DNA of 64,000 bases from Acanthaster planci (taxonomy: Eukaryota > Echinodermata > Asteroidea > Valvatida > Acanthasteridae). Both the position numbers and the translations under genes were made by a program. The notes under the pieces were generated by a model. It did not search any database, was not told the DNA's origin, and saw only the letters and a list, made by a program, of their open reading frames with translations. The stretch lies in NCBI RefSeq assembly GCF_001949145.1, contig NW_019091514.1, positions 272,456 through 336,455 of the forward strand. Direction: 5' to 3'. This document shows positions 46,601-57,900 of the stretch, piece after piece. The first letter of the stretch is position 1, and every line of letters starts with the position of its first letter.

Positions 46601-49600
46601 AAATAAATTAAGGCCTAAATTAATTGAGTTTTATGTCACAGAAAATAGTAATGTTGAAGTATTGCATTTGTTCGAATGAAAATAAATACTGAATGAGGTC
46701 TTTTCACCTGTACACGTAAACACTGGTACATTGTACAGTGTATGTACATGTACACTATAAACTGGGCATTTGGTGTGCATTTTAATGACCAACATCAAAT
46801 GGAGGCATGACAGAATTGGATGATTAAAAACGTACTTGCATTTGAAAAAACAAATTCATGCATGTTTGTTTTTGAAAAAAAAAGTTCAGGTGCTTTTGTA
46901 GGCTGTGTATGACGTACTGGCTACTTGATATGACGGTCCGAGCAAATGGAACAGATAGACCTACAGTGTATGTTAATGGTATCTGAAGCTACATGTGTAA
47001 ATATAATTACCATTGATATTTATTGATTCTAGTCCAGCAGAATACAGTGTGCTATTTGTAAACCTTTGTTATGTAAAGTTTTTTTAATGAGCTGCTTGTA
47101 TCCAACACTTACATGTACATGTACTGAGATGCACATGTCCATCTGCATCAAGCATTGAAATTACCAGCATCAATGGAGACTTACCAGTACATATATGTTG
47201 CTAACCATTGTTTTCTTAGAATATGTCCTAACGGTAGCTCTTCCAAAAACACGGCAGCATGTGTGTTACACATGTACATTTACCTAAAATACCGGTACAT
47301 ACATGTACACAATACTAGTACGAGTAGGTTTCACATTCAAACAAAAATGTGTACACATACCGTACATGTACATGTAAGGTGTTGAAGTTTCCATTGTTTC
47401 ACATTTTATATGCCATGTTACTGGACCAAAGATGAAGTCTAAAATGAGCGCCTCTTAAAAGTCCTTTCAAAGCCTTATATGTATGTGTGTGCCGCTAATC
47501 CTGCATTGAAACTTAGACAATAGGTACATGTACTGTTGTGTTCAGTAGTTATATCCCCTTTCAGTCAAACAATACATGATTAAGTAATCTAAGTAATCAG
47601 AATTTTTAAAAGAGTGATAATCAACAATTTACAATGCATTGCACACCGACGCGTAGGTTTACATCTGTGTCGAGTATGCAAGCACAGCGGACACTGAGCG
47701 AGTTGAAACCAAACGGTAATTTTTTCTTTTCGTATTTTATTGATTTTCATCTCTGAGTTAATTTCCAAAAGACATTTGAATATTAAATAATCAAATATCT
47801 GAAAAGGTTATCTTGTGAAGTTTGTTGGCTGAAGCACGTTGTTGTCAGAAATTTTCAAACTTTCTTTTTTTTTTGTAATTAGATTTTTGTTTCTTCTGAT
47901 CGCTCTTCAAAGTTCCAATCAGAACCTTTACAATGCAGGAGCAACATGAGTGAAAGATTAACGCCGTATTAGGGTAGTCAAAATGCATGTATGTATGTAA
48001 TTGAACATTGTTGAAAAACAACTGAAACATTGACGGGAAACTGAAATGGACGGTGCATGTGCTTGCAATTTTCTCCCATAACCACCGGCAAGTGTTGATG
48101 GAAATCCATGATTCTGACATTTCGCAGCAGGCAATTAAGTTCACCTGTGGGTGCACAAGCCATTGAAAATGCCCCAGATTTGCAGGAATTATCCCCTGTC
48201 ACCTGCTGCTCATCTCAACCATTGCTCTCATCAGCTGGCATTTCTCTCTTGCCCCTTGACCGGTGCCGTTGTTCAGTGCCATTCAGAGAATTCCATTTTC
48301 TTCATGTTATCATAATTAATCAACCAAACTTTAATGTCATCTGCAGAAGAAGACACAATAGAGAGGTCGGGGCAACTATCCCTCCCCAAAAAACCAAAGC
48401 CCCGGCCTTTGAACAAACATTATCCTGGATGTGCAACTACCTTTTGGTTTTTGTCAACACACGCACTCTCAATTTAATTTCTAGTCAGAGGGGTTAGGTT
48501 ACTTGCGAATCGGAGGACTAAATGAGTGAGATCGTGCTAGCAGCGGTCCATAGCTCTGGTGCATTTAGTCGGTAGAATCCAAGGGAAATCTGAGAGCTAT
48601 TAGCCCAGGTAGATACACCTGGGGTAGTGGTAGGCAGCTACAACATACAGGATCGGCACTGAATCAATTTTCTCGTCTCTTAAGGGCTGTTTATGTACGG
48701 CGCAGCTATGTAATCGATACTAAGGTGCTTCTTGCTGGAATTTGTGGCATTGGATTTGTGATGAATTGTGGCTGGCATAGAACAGTTCTACATGTAGTGA
48801 AGCTTTGAACTGATATCCATTAAACAGTGGGTACTCTGAAATTTGAATAATTAGAAAGGTTTTTATATTGTCCTGATTTTTGGAGCTGTACTGTCAAACA
48901 CCTTTTGGGTACATGTATTTCTAATAATTTTAGCAGTGTGTTTGGTTTACCAATAGTCTCCCAGGACCAGTGATACATGTACATGTATTTCTGTGTAAAT
49001 GGAAAATATACAAATGAATATAAAATTCCATCTTGTAATACATGTAGAACCTACTGGGGCAGCCTTTTAAACAGATTTTCACAGTTGTAAAATCGTTTTT
49101 CTTTTTAGCCTGTCAGAGAGTAAGGTTTAGTAAAGCAAATTGTCAAAAGAGGTTTCCTGGACCAAAGAAGTGGAAAACAGCTGTTGGAAAGCAGAGTTGC
49201 CAAAATTATTAGTACATGCATTTAGGTTCTGCGATGTACATGTACACACAATTTTGTTTAAAAATCCCAGGATTAATATTATTTCTTACCTAAATGTATG
49301 CTCTGGATGGAAAACATCTCAAAAGTGAAAAATGACATTTCTGGCACGACCCCTGGCATTCACTCTCTGCATGGTGTTCTTAGATTTAAATGAGATTTTC
49401 CATTTGTCTCTATCAGGATTGAAAAAAAACCCTGACTTCTAGGGGACTCTGCCCCATGGGGTTTGTCACAATTTAAGAAGTTCTCACCTTGCACAGCACA
49501 GCCGACAGTCTCACTAATGTTCATTGCCTGCAGTCTTTACAGTGCAGTGCATCTGAAAGCGGTGACAAATGCAGATCGTGTAGTGAAAAATTGTTTGACG

Positions 49601-50456
49601 GAATAAAACTGGACAGGGTTCAGTTATTAAGCTATCAACAGCACACATGTACTGCTACAGTATACATACGTGTAAATATCAGAACTCGGACCTTTTATGA
49701 CGTAGTGCGCAACCATAAAATGTTTGCTTTGGGGACTGGCTGTTTGTTGAGTTTGACATCAGTTTGCCTGGATTGACTGCATGTTTACCTTCTTCTAATT
49801 GTGCTTGTGTTTAAATTCTAGGCATGGAAGTCATGAAATTGACTTCCCTGGAAGTTATCAGTTAGCATGCATTATTGTGATATTGTAGGGCAACCCAGAC
49901 TGTAGGTAAAGTGCCAAAGACTAAAATGACTGTGATGTTCTAAGTGCATTAAATGTTGAAGAAGTGTGAAAGCACATAATGTGCCTAAATTATGACCAGT
50001 AAGAACTTTTTATATGTTTGAAGTACTTATAACGTAAGTATAGACCAAGATGAACTTAAATACAGTTGAAACATTCTTTGATTGTGCATAGCATGCACTT
50101 GTAATAAACAATGTTTCAGATATATTTTACAAAAGTTAATGGTGTTGCATTTCCAAATTGTCAATGATGGTAATCCCAATACCTAAAATGTATAAAAACA
50201 AATTTTGGTATCCCTGTATTGGTGCTACCGGCATTAGCTAAAATCAAGTAAAATCATATAATCTTGTAATTTGTGCGGTAGCCTATGGTGTCACTCAGTA
50301 CAACATTTGGATAAAAATCATAAAACAATTATTCTTTATTAAACAGTTTTCATGGAAGGTTCTGGTTAAATGAATTGCCATACACACAGGTAGAAATTCC
50401 GCCCAACCTGTTTAATGGGTATGTTGTCTTTTTTTCCTCTCTATCCCCTCCCTTAG
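43651..50456. other. Non-coding stretch upstream of neurexin, TACATGTA-dense
   Basis: No exon was recognised. A G-rich tract that may form a quadruplex is at about 44778-44800. A 120-codon frame at 45076-45435 was considered and not accepted. The stretch ends in a strong pyrimidine tract and CTTAG acceptor at 50456. Confidence 0.4.
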
Positions 50457-51374
50457 TTCCAGGATCGATCACCTGCCAGGTTAACCTGATACACGTACAC
50501 GATTACAGAGTCTACTAGCTATTGCCTCCACTGCCTCTGCATATCAGCAGAGCTCTTTACAAATATTCAGCCCGCCGTACATGTACATCTGCCGTTTGCA
50601 CATTGCCGCACACAGCCTCAACGTTGCAGACTGAATTACTTCTTCCTCTTCTGTGTGGCTGAGAGGGACGGGAAAACCGTGCGTTCATCGATGCTGAAGC
50701 CAGAGAGATGAAGACAAGCCTGATGAGATGAGCCGCTCTGCTCTGCCGTGATTTGGAAATACGTGGAAGTCAGTGCAGGCTCAGTCTGTCGTGGGCACCG
50801 TCGCATCACCAGGGGAATTCATTCCACTTGGGAAACCGACGGACAATCAACGTTGTCCGGCAAATTCTGCTCACAGCACGTATTGGCAATGGGTACATGT
50901 ACCGGTACATGCACATGTGCCTGTATATAACGAAGATGGTTCTATGAGCTTGCCAGCTGGATATTGTTTTGTACGTACAGGTACATAGAAGAAGTTGAAG
51001 CTGAAAGCAGTTTCTCACAGTGCGAATCCAACAAGGAGAAATCAGTTGTTTCTTTTTTGGAGGAGGAAATAATGGTGAAGAGGTGACTGTGCTGTTGTGA
51101 TAAGAGAATGAGATGTACATGTACACCAGGTGTGAGTTTCTCAGTGTGCCTGCTGTCTCTGCAAACATGGCTACAGCCCAGGGGGTCAAGCGGTCCCTGC
51201 TAGCCTAGTGGGACAGCGTGCTGTGATGTGTAGAGTCAACTTGGTGAACTAGATCGAGGACTGACTTGAGGAATTGGTGGCTCTTAACAAAGTGCACTAG
51301 CTGGTCTCCTGCACTTCCGCTGGTAAAATTTCTGGGTTTTTTTGGAAGGGGAGTGGAGCAGTTTGGCATAGAAA
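50457..51374 (+). other. NRXN: Candidate neurexin 5' UTR (start of first coding exon) with upstream ORFs
   Basis: The run TTTTTTTCCTCTCTATCCCCTCCCTTAG is a strong splice acceptor ending at 50456, so the coding exon probably begins at 50457 or at the next AG, 50462. The leader of about 0.9 kb contains several short ATG-started frames that all end before the main start. Among them are 50708-50731 (7 codons), 50728-50751 (7 codons), a frame opening near 50889, 51072-51086 and a 31-codon frame at 51113-51208. An in-frame TAG at 51369-51371 directly precedes the main start region. If transcribed as proposed, the leader would limit translation of neurexin. A promoter within this stretch is also possible. 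Confidence 0.4.
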
Positions 51375-52107
51375 ATGGGCCATTACTTTATCTACGGCAG
51401 ATTGCTGCTGTCATGTTTGTGTTTGGTTGCGTATACTGGACTCACTGGTGCCCTGTACTATGAAGGTACAGTGGATACATATACACAATATGAGCGATGG
51501 AATACCTCTGTTAATGGAACTCTCCGATTCCAATTCAAGTCCAGACAGTCAAATGTTTTGTTGGCATATGCCGATGACATGAAGCGAGTGGATTTCATGG
51601 AAATAGCAATGGAGGATGGTAATCTCCTTTTGCACATGAGAATCAACAACAAGGCAAGGACCCTCATTGTTGGGGATAACCTGGACGATGGAGAGTGGCA
51701 TACCGTAGAAGTGATAAGAAACAACCCCAGAAAATTTACTTTCAAAGTGGACGGTGACGAAAGATCAGGATCAATGGATGGAGAGATCATTGAACTGCCA
51801 ACACAAACAGATTTCTTCTTTGGTGGGATCCCACGTCAGGTGCGGCGGTCACACTTAGCCAAGCCGGAGGCCCGGGCGCGGACGCACTTGAAGGGCCACA
51901 TACGCAACATCGCGTACCTGGTGCAGGCCCGCCCCAATCGCTGGCGCCGTCCTGAGCAGCTTGCCTCTAACAATGTCCAGGAGGACTTCTCGGATCTGTG
52001 CAGCACCAACGACCCCTGCAAGAATGGCGGGCTGTGCGTGAGCGAGGACACCCAGTCGCGCTGCGAATGCGATGGCACAGGTTTCGTGGGCGAAATCTGC
52101 GAGGAAG
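51375..52107 (+). CDS. NRXN: Alpha-neurexin, first coding exon (signal peptide, LNS1, EGF1)
   Basis: The exon encodes 244 residues plus one base before donor GTGAGT at 52108. Residues 1 to about 26 form a signal peptide (LLLSCLCLVAYTGLTGA). Residues 28-185 are the first LNS/laminin-G domain, with motifs LRFQFKSRQSNVLLAYADD, DDGEWHTVEVIRNN, FFFGGIPRQ and KGHIRNI. Two sequons, NTS and NGT, lie at 43-49. Residues 205-244 are an EGF domain with six cysteines (209, 215, 221, 230, 232, 242) and the NDPCKNGGLC signature. Neurexins are presynaptic type I adhesion receptors for neuroligins and other partners. The gene's one large first coding exon and its end just after EGF1, where splice site 1 lies in vertebrates, fit the family. 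The start is set by an in-frame TAG six bases upstream. The frame runs 23 codons into the intron before a stop. Confidence 0.94.
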
Positions 52108-53149
52108 GTGAGTTCGTGCAGTCAGGCCGCCATACATGTAAGTCACATTTTAGCCTTGCATGGCTTGGAACTGCATGACATGCTGATTTGCTTTCAAATC
52201 AGAAAAAAGCCCAAGATATCCATCCTGAAGAATGTTTCCTTTGACAAATTACAACTGGGGAAATCTTGCATTGGAATACTGAAATTTCTGCACCAAATGT
52301 CTTTGCATGTGGTAAATGATTTACGGTTCATTTGAAGCTGAAGGCTTGTTTAGTGTTATGTACACAAAACCCTAAGGAATGCGCAGCTGCCTGCGATGCT
52401 CCCTGCAACATTCTAATTGAATGCATCCTACAGCAAGCACCGTGTATTGACAAACTGCCTGAAGCATGTCTGTCAATTATTTTTCCAAACCATTGGAATG
52501 CTTTGTGGTTTGTCTATACATCTACATGTAGTTTTCTTATATTGCGTGAAGTTTTTGTTTCTTTTCCAAAACCCCAGTAGTGTCTTGTTTTTGTTTGCTT
52601 ATTTGATTTTTGGAATGGAGAGGGACGGAAGTGAAAATTCTGTTGTGATTGTTTAAAGGAAGTCGGGTACAAAAGGTATGACTGTGCGCATGAATTTGTG
52701 ATCGAGGTGTGCAAGAGTGCTTTTTTGACATGAGATTCATTTGAGTTTTTGGAAGCCAGATACGGAAGTGAGATACAGATATGAAGGATTTCTGTTGATT
52801 GTTTGGAGGAAGTTATATATACCGTTATGTACCGTACGTGTACCGGACTACTGGTACTAGTAAAAGATTAATTGATGGAAAAGTATGAATTGGTTAACAT
52901 ATGGGTATTTGGTTATGGTTATATGGTTTTATGGGCATTTCAGCACTCAAGCACCATTGCAGCTATTAGCTGCATACATGTAGTTCTCTCATTTTGTGCA
53001 CATTCTGCTGGAAAAAAGTGATGAATCTAGTGATATATATGGCACCATCTACTACCGGTATTTATCTATAAGTCAATTGGTATGTTCTACATACATGTCT
53101 TAATTCCAGTTTCCTTCTTTCTGTGTAGGGCAGTTGCAGAGGTGTGCCA

Positions 53150-53305
53150 ACCTTGCCATCTACATAATGTGTAGACCTGCAAACCAAACAGGTCTACATG
53201 TATAATGCAAGTTGTGTTAACCTTGTGTGGACTAAACCAGGTCCACACAAGGTTTTCCTTCTCTGAAAAAATAGGTTTCAGAGGCATTTTGTGGTAAGGT
53301 TTATC
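53150..53305 (-). repeat. Hairpin-bearing dispersed repeat, copy 2
   Basis: On the minus strand it matches 13960-14120. It contains two hairpins. GTAGACCTG / CAGGTCTAC (53171-53179 with 53190-53198) has a 9-bp stem. AACCTTGTGTGGAC / GTCCACACAAGGTT (53219-53232 with 53241-53254) has a 14-bp perfect stem and an 8-base loop. The arm word GTCCACACAAGGT occurs once more near 53415. It is non-coding. Confidence 0.65.
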
Positions 53306-54779
53306 TGCAGCAAAAGGAAGAGGAACGCTTAAGGAAATCGGCAACTGTGCTCACAGTTCTAAGAACATTGAGAAGTTTTACAAAGCGTTCTTTACACGAG
53401 AAGGATGGAATGATGTCCACACAAGGTACAATATGTAACATAAACTTGTGTAAAGTATGGTCACCATTTGAACATTTCAGCTACATGTAGAATTACATTA
53501 TGTCCTGGATGGCCTATTAAGTACTGGTTAATTATGTGTCTTACTATTGGGGCCAACCCCCACCCCGCAAATGAGGTCTGTGTGGTTTCCAGGTTGCACC
53601 TGTAGCATTATGATACAGGGCAGGTCAGGTCAATAATTATAGTTCAACCATGAATATGCACAGTAGTATAGATACATTGTACCTGCTCAAGTGTGGCCAA
53701 GTTATGTGTTAAAGCAAATTTTTGACAATCATACTTCTAGAATTTGATCGGACAACATATCTACACTGTAGGTAAAATAAAAGAAAAAGAATAAAAACCA
53801 GGAAAATTCCAATTTCAGGCTTTGGAAACTGCAGGATTTCATTTCTAACATACAGCAATGCACTGAAGCAGCTCAGCGGTATGTACATCATTTTATGTCA
53901 ACCCTTTTGGTTCATACAGGTAGATACCGCTAGATGTGCTGTACACGTACATGTACATCAGCCATGGTGTGGCATGCATGTCAGTCCATATTTGTTTCTG
54001 CTATCACAAAAATTGTCTGTTTATAAACTGTGAATTCGTAATAAATTGTGCAGGAGTTTCCAGAATAAAAACCTTCTGCCAACCTTTGGTTAAATATACC
54101 GGTACAGTGTACATGTATGTTCATGTACACACAATACGTGCATACCATCTATCGTCGAGGCCCTGGTGTCGCATGAGCTTGACACCCAGACTAATTATGT
54201 TATGATATTTGATATCAGGCCAATTAACTCTTTGATTGGAAAAAAATCCACCAGGGGAGATTGGGAAGGAGGAAGGGGGGGTTACTGCTCATACCAACCG
54301 GTCGGTCTAGGTCCTGCCGGCCAGCCATCTGTGCTGGAATTTTTATGTGCTTCGTTTGAATGATGTATGAGCAAGAGTGTGTCTGTGCTGAGTGGGAGGA
54401 CCATGTGATGGTGACAGTTACCTATGTTCTTGCAGGCCATGGACGGTTGGCTGATTGAGTTCAGGCAAGGGTTCTGAGGAGTTGTATGTGTGGTACGTAA
54501 GGTGCCACGTTGGGGCAGATAGGGTCTATCAACATAGCCTGTCAGCAATGAGAAGACAGCGAAGGACTTCACAGTTTGGTTTCGCAGACATGGGCCGAAT
54601 TGAAAGGCTCCATCGGACTGCCGTGGCTCATCCAAAATTTATTGTGCTAATCAGCGTCAGAACTCGGAGGGAACATAAGTCCACCTGGCACACACATGTA
54701 ACGGGGTCCTTCGCTCACTCTGCCCTGACACAATAGGTCAGATGTTTCTGCCACGTTGACCAAACTGGCTGCTTGTACA

Positions 54780-54978
54780 CATGTAGGCAGTGGCGTAACG
54801 ACTGGGAACACATGCTCCCCTTCAGCAGATGCCCGGGTGCCTCCCCCCCCAGAAATCTGTGAATAATCTCCATTGTAATGCAGCTGTAGCCTATATTCTT
54901 GTGGTGCCCGCATGAAAAATGTGTTGGCCCCCCCTTCCCCCGGAAATGTTCAGCCTCAGTTGCACCACTGCTTGTATG
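54780..54978. mobile_element. hAT-like non-autonomous element
   Basis: Element 54788-54970 starts CAGTGGCGTAAC and ends GTTGCACCACTG. The inverted ends match at 10 of 12. The flanks CATGTAGG (54780-54787) and CTTGTATG (54971-54978) agree at 6 of 8, an aged 8-bp duplication. The interior has C-runs (CTCCCCCCCCAG, GCCCCCCCTTCCCCC) like its relatives at 8749 and 14622. It is non-coding, in the neurexin intron. Confidence 0.65.
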
Positions 54979-57900
54979 GAAGGATTGCTGAATTGCAATA
55001 AAGTCTAACATGCGCATTGTTGATGGTGCTGCATATACCGGTATACATGAATGTCAAGTTAGGGCATTTGTTGATGAGTCATTCTACAAAGTTGAGGTCC
55101 GACATTTTTCTGGCCCTGTTACACCTGACCTCTGTAGTCTAACATGTACATGTACGTCATTGAAATTGGCTTTATTCTGTCTTTATTTTTTGGTGGGTAA
55201 TTTACATGTAGGTGTTGAAATTTAAGAGAGCGTTCTGTACATGTAGGAAAGGCTTTTGTTGCGCCTTGCGACACTGCTTGCATATTTTGAAATTTGGCAA
55301 TTCTCAAGTGATTTGCCAGCATGTGCTTCAACACAACCATTACCGTCACACAACCAATGTACATGTACATGTACGGCGTTCATTTTAGAAGCCCAGACCG
55401 ATGGCAGGTACAACTGTTGAATCGTACATGTAGATTAAGTGCAAAATGAACATGTTGAGTGTTTGACCTTGGGAATTACCATTTGTATGTACTGATATGC
55501 TGTAGTAGAAAGCAGGCATTTATGCCGTCAGCTTCAGTTGTCTCCATCATTAATTACTCAAGTGTTTTTCAAGTGGTTGGTTTGTTGTCGCAATCAATCT
55601 TAAATAAAGAAAATACCTGTAAACCCGGTCGATTTGAAACTCTGGAAATATTATCTGAGTAACTGAGACATTACAGCACAGTGACTTCATACATGTACAA
55701 AGTTCACCATTAGCAAACCCGCATTACACTTTACAAGGCTGACCAGTATATTACTGTAAATGGTTGAGCAAACGTCATCACAGATCCTGCTCATTACCAT
55801 CAAATATTGATGACGGTCTGATTAGAAGGAAGAAGTAATTTGTTGACAATATCATAATAAGGAATAAAGTCAGTCGCTGGACTGCGACAGATGAAATCAT
55901 TAAAGATTCAGGCATCATTTATACACAGAACTGTTCCCAGTTTCTGTGGAGGTAATCAACTTTGGCCTTGCAGTTGTTGAGCAGAAGTGGAAATTTGTCT
56001 AGAAAAAGTCCTCTGAATTTGTTGCACATTATATTCATCAAAATTTGATAGCATTTCAGGGATTTTGCATTATCATTAATTTGACTTTGGATAGTGCAGA
56101 TAACCACAATTGTCTAAAATGATTTTGACAATACAGAATTTCTTCTTGTGAATACTAAATTGTTTAAAGTGATTGAATCCCCGTATAAATTTTCTGTTTA
56201 AAGCCAAGTGCTTGTGCAAATTGGCACCATGTGATGGGATAGGTACCATACATGGGATGCTGCCATCATTCAAAAAGGTCTTCAGGTTGCCGACTTGAAT
56301 TAATCTAACTCACCTGATGTCCTGATCTTAATCGGAAGCCAAAAGTATCACATATAATTACTGATGTTTACCGATGAATTGATCCTTTATGGAACTTTAG
56401 GGATGCGCTGTATCGTGAATTGTGCCCATTGAGATTTGCTTGCCAAAATATAATGAATTTCATTTGCTGTGATACATAGGATACAAGTCATATTCAGCCT
56501 TTTCAAGAGCAGGAAAAGAAAGACTAGATACTGTTGACCAAATGCACAAATCTGAGGTATTTGTTTACTGATGTATGGTATCCGATACCTTTAATGCAAG
56601 ATGACTTGCGGCCAAACCCAAGCCATGTTGTGTTCCTCATAATCACGGGAGTGCGGTACGGTAGACACAAAAAATCAATCGTCAGAGTCGTGCCCTCGTT
56701 GCGGCCTCACAGTTTGTTGCTTTGCATCGCGAGAGGCAGTTTGGACAAAGATTTGTTGTCTTTAATCTTTGGAAGTAGTACAGCCTCAACCGCCTGGGGG
56801 CTAACACCTATTTTGGGGGATGTGGAGAGGGGAGCCTCATTGATTCCATTTCATTTGCACTGAGATTCTTGTACCCCTACCGCAGGCCCAAGTGTCTGTC
56901 TTTTTAATTAAAAGTATCTAGTATTGCCCTCCTCAATACACAAGATCTTCTTGTAAAGATTCAACATGTTCTTGAGTAAACATGTTTTGTTCTCAGGAGT
57001 TCACTCATCTTGAACAAGCATGATATCTGAGAAGCGTTGGATTAAAGGAAAAGAATGAGGTGGCCGAAACTGGGGAAAACTTCAGGGTTGAATTCAGCAG
57101 CATAATCCAGCTTCTAACTTACAGGTGTCTCTGACCATGTCTGGAAAGTTCTCTTCCCATGTGCAAGTACATGTATGGTAAAGTATAACTTTGCCTCATA
57201 GGAATGAGGCTAAATTTTGAAGGCTGTGTTGACTACCGGTACATCTAAGTTCTTGTACTTAAGACTGCTGAGTGGGAGTACGAGTGTTTGGACACTCAGC
57301 CTGATGGAGGCATGTCAAGAAATGTACAAATATTTGGAAAAGGTTTGAACTCCAAATCATATCCTTTTGGCAAAATACTTGTTCGTTGTTAACTTGAGTA
57401 GCTGCTTGGCACTATCCCAGAGTGGACGGGCCTGATATTTAGGCAACTTCCAGCTGAAGGGCTGAAGAGAATCATGAGGCATGAAGATGGATAGCAAGGA
57501 AGCTCATAGCAAGGAAGACAGTGTTGCCCCAGGGACCTGTAGGGTTGTGGGATTACATAAAAGTGTATATGCACATGTACCGTATGTGCGGTATTTGGAT
57601 ATGTAGAGGTACAATAACTTAGCTCAATTTTTATTTGGCGAGGATTTTTTAACACGAGCAACCTGTACAAATTTGAAAACAGCCTGTCCAAAAAAGTTAA
57701 CTCATTTTTGCATTGAACTGTTGAACAAAGGAAATTTAGGACAGTGTTTTGCATCCAAATTAGGTTGTATAAACATACATGTACCAGTACATTTTTATGG
57801 CTCATCTATTTCCAAAAGGCAAAGAACAGCACAGTTACAGTGTAGTTTTTGGTAGGCCTGCTTTGTTGGGGAATTCAACAGAAATTTGTTGGGTTTTTGT

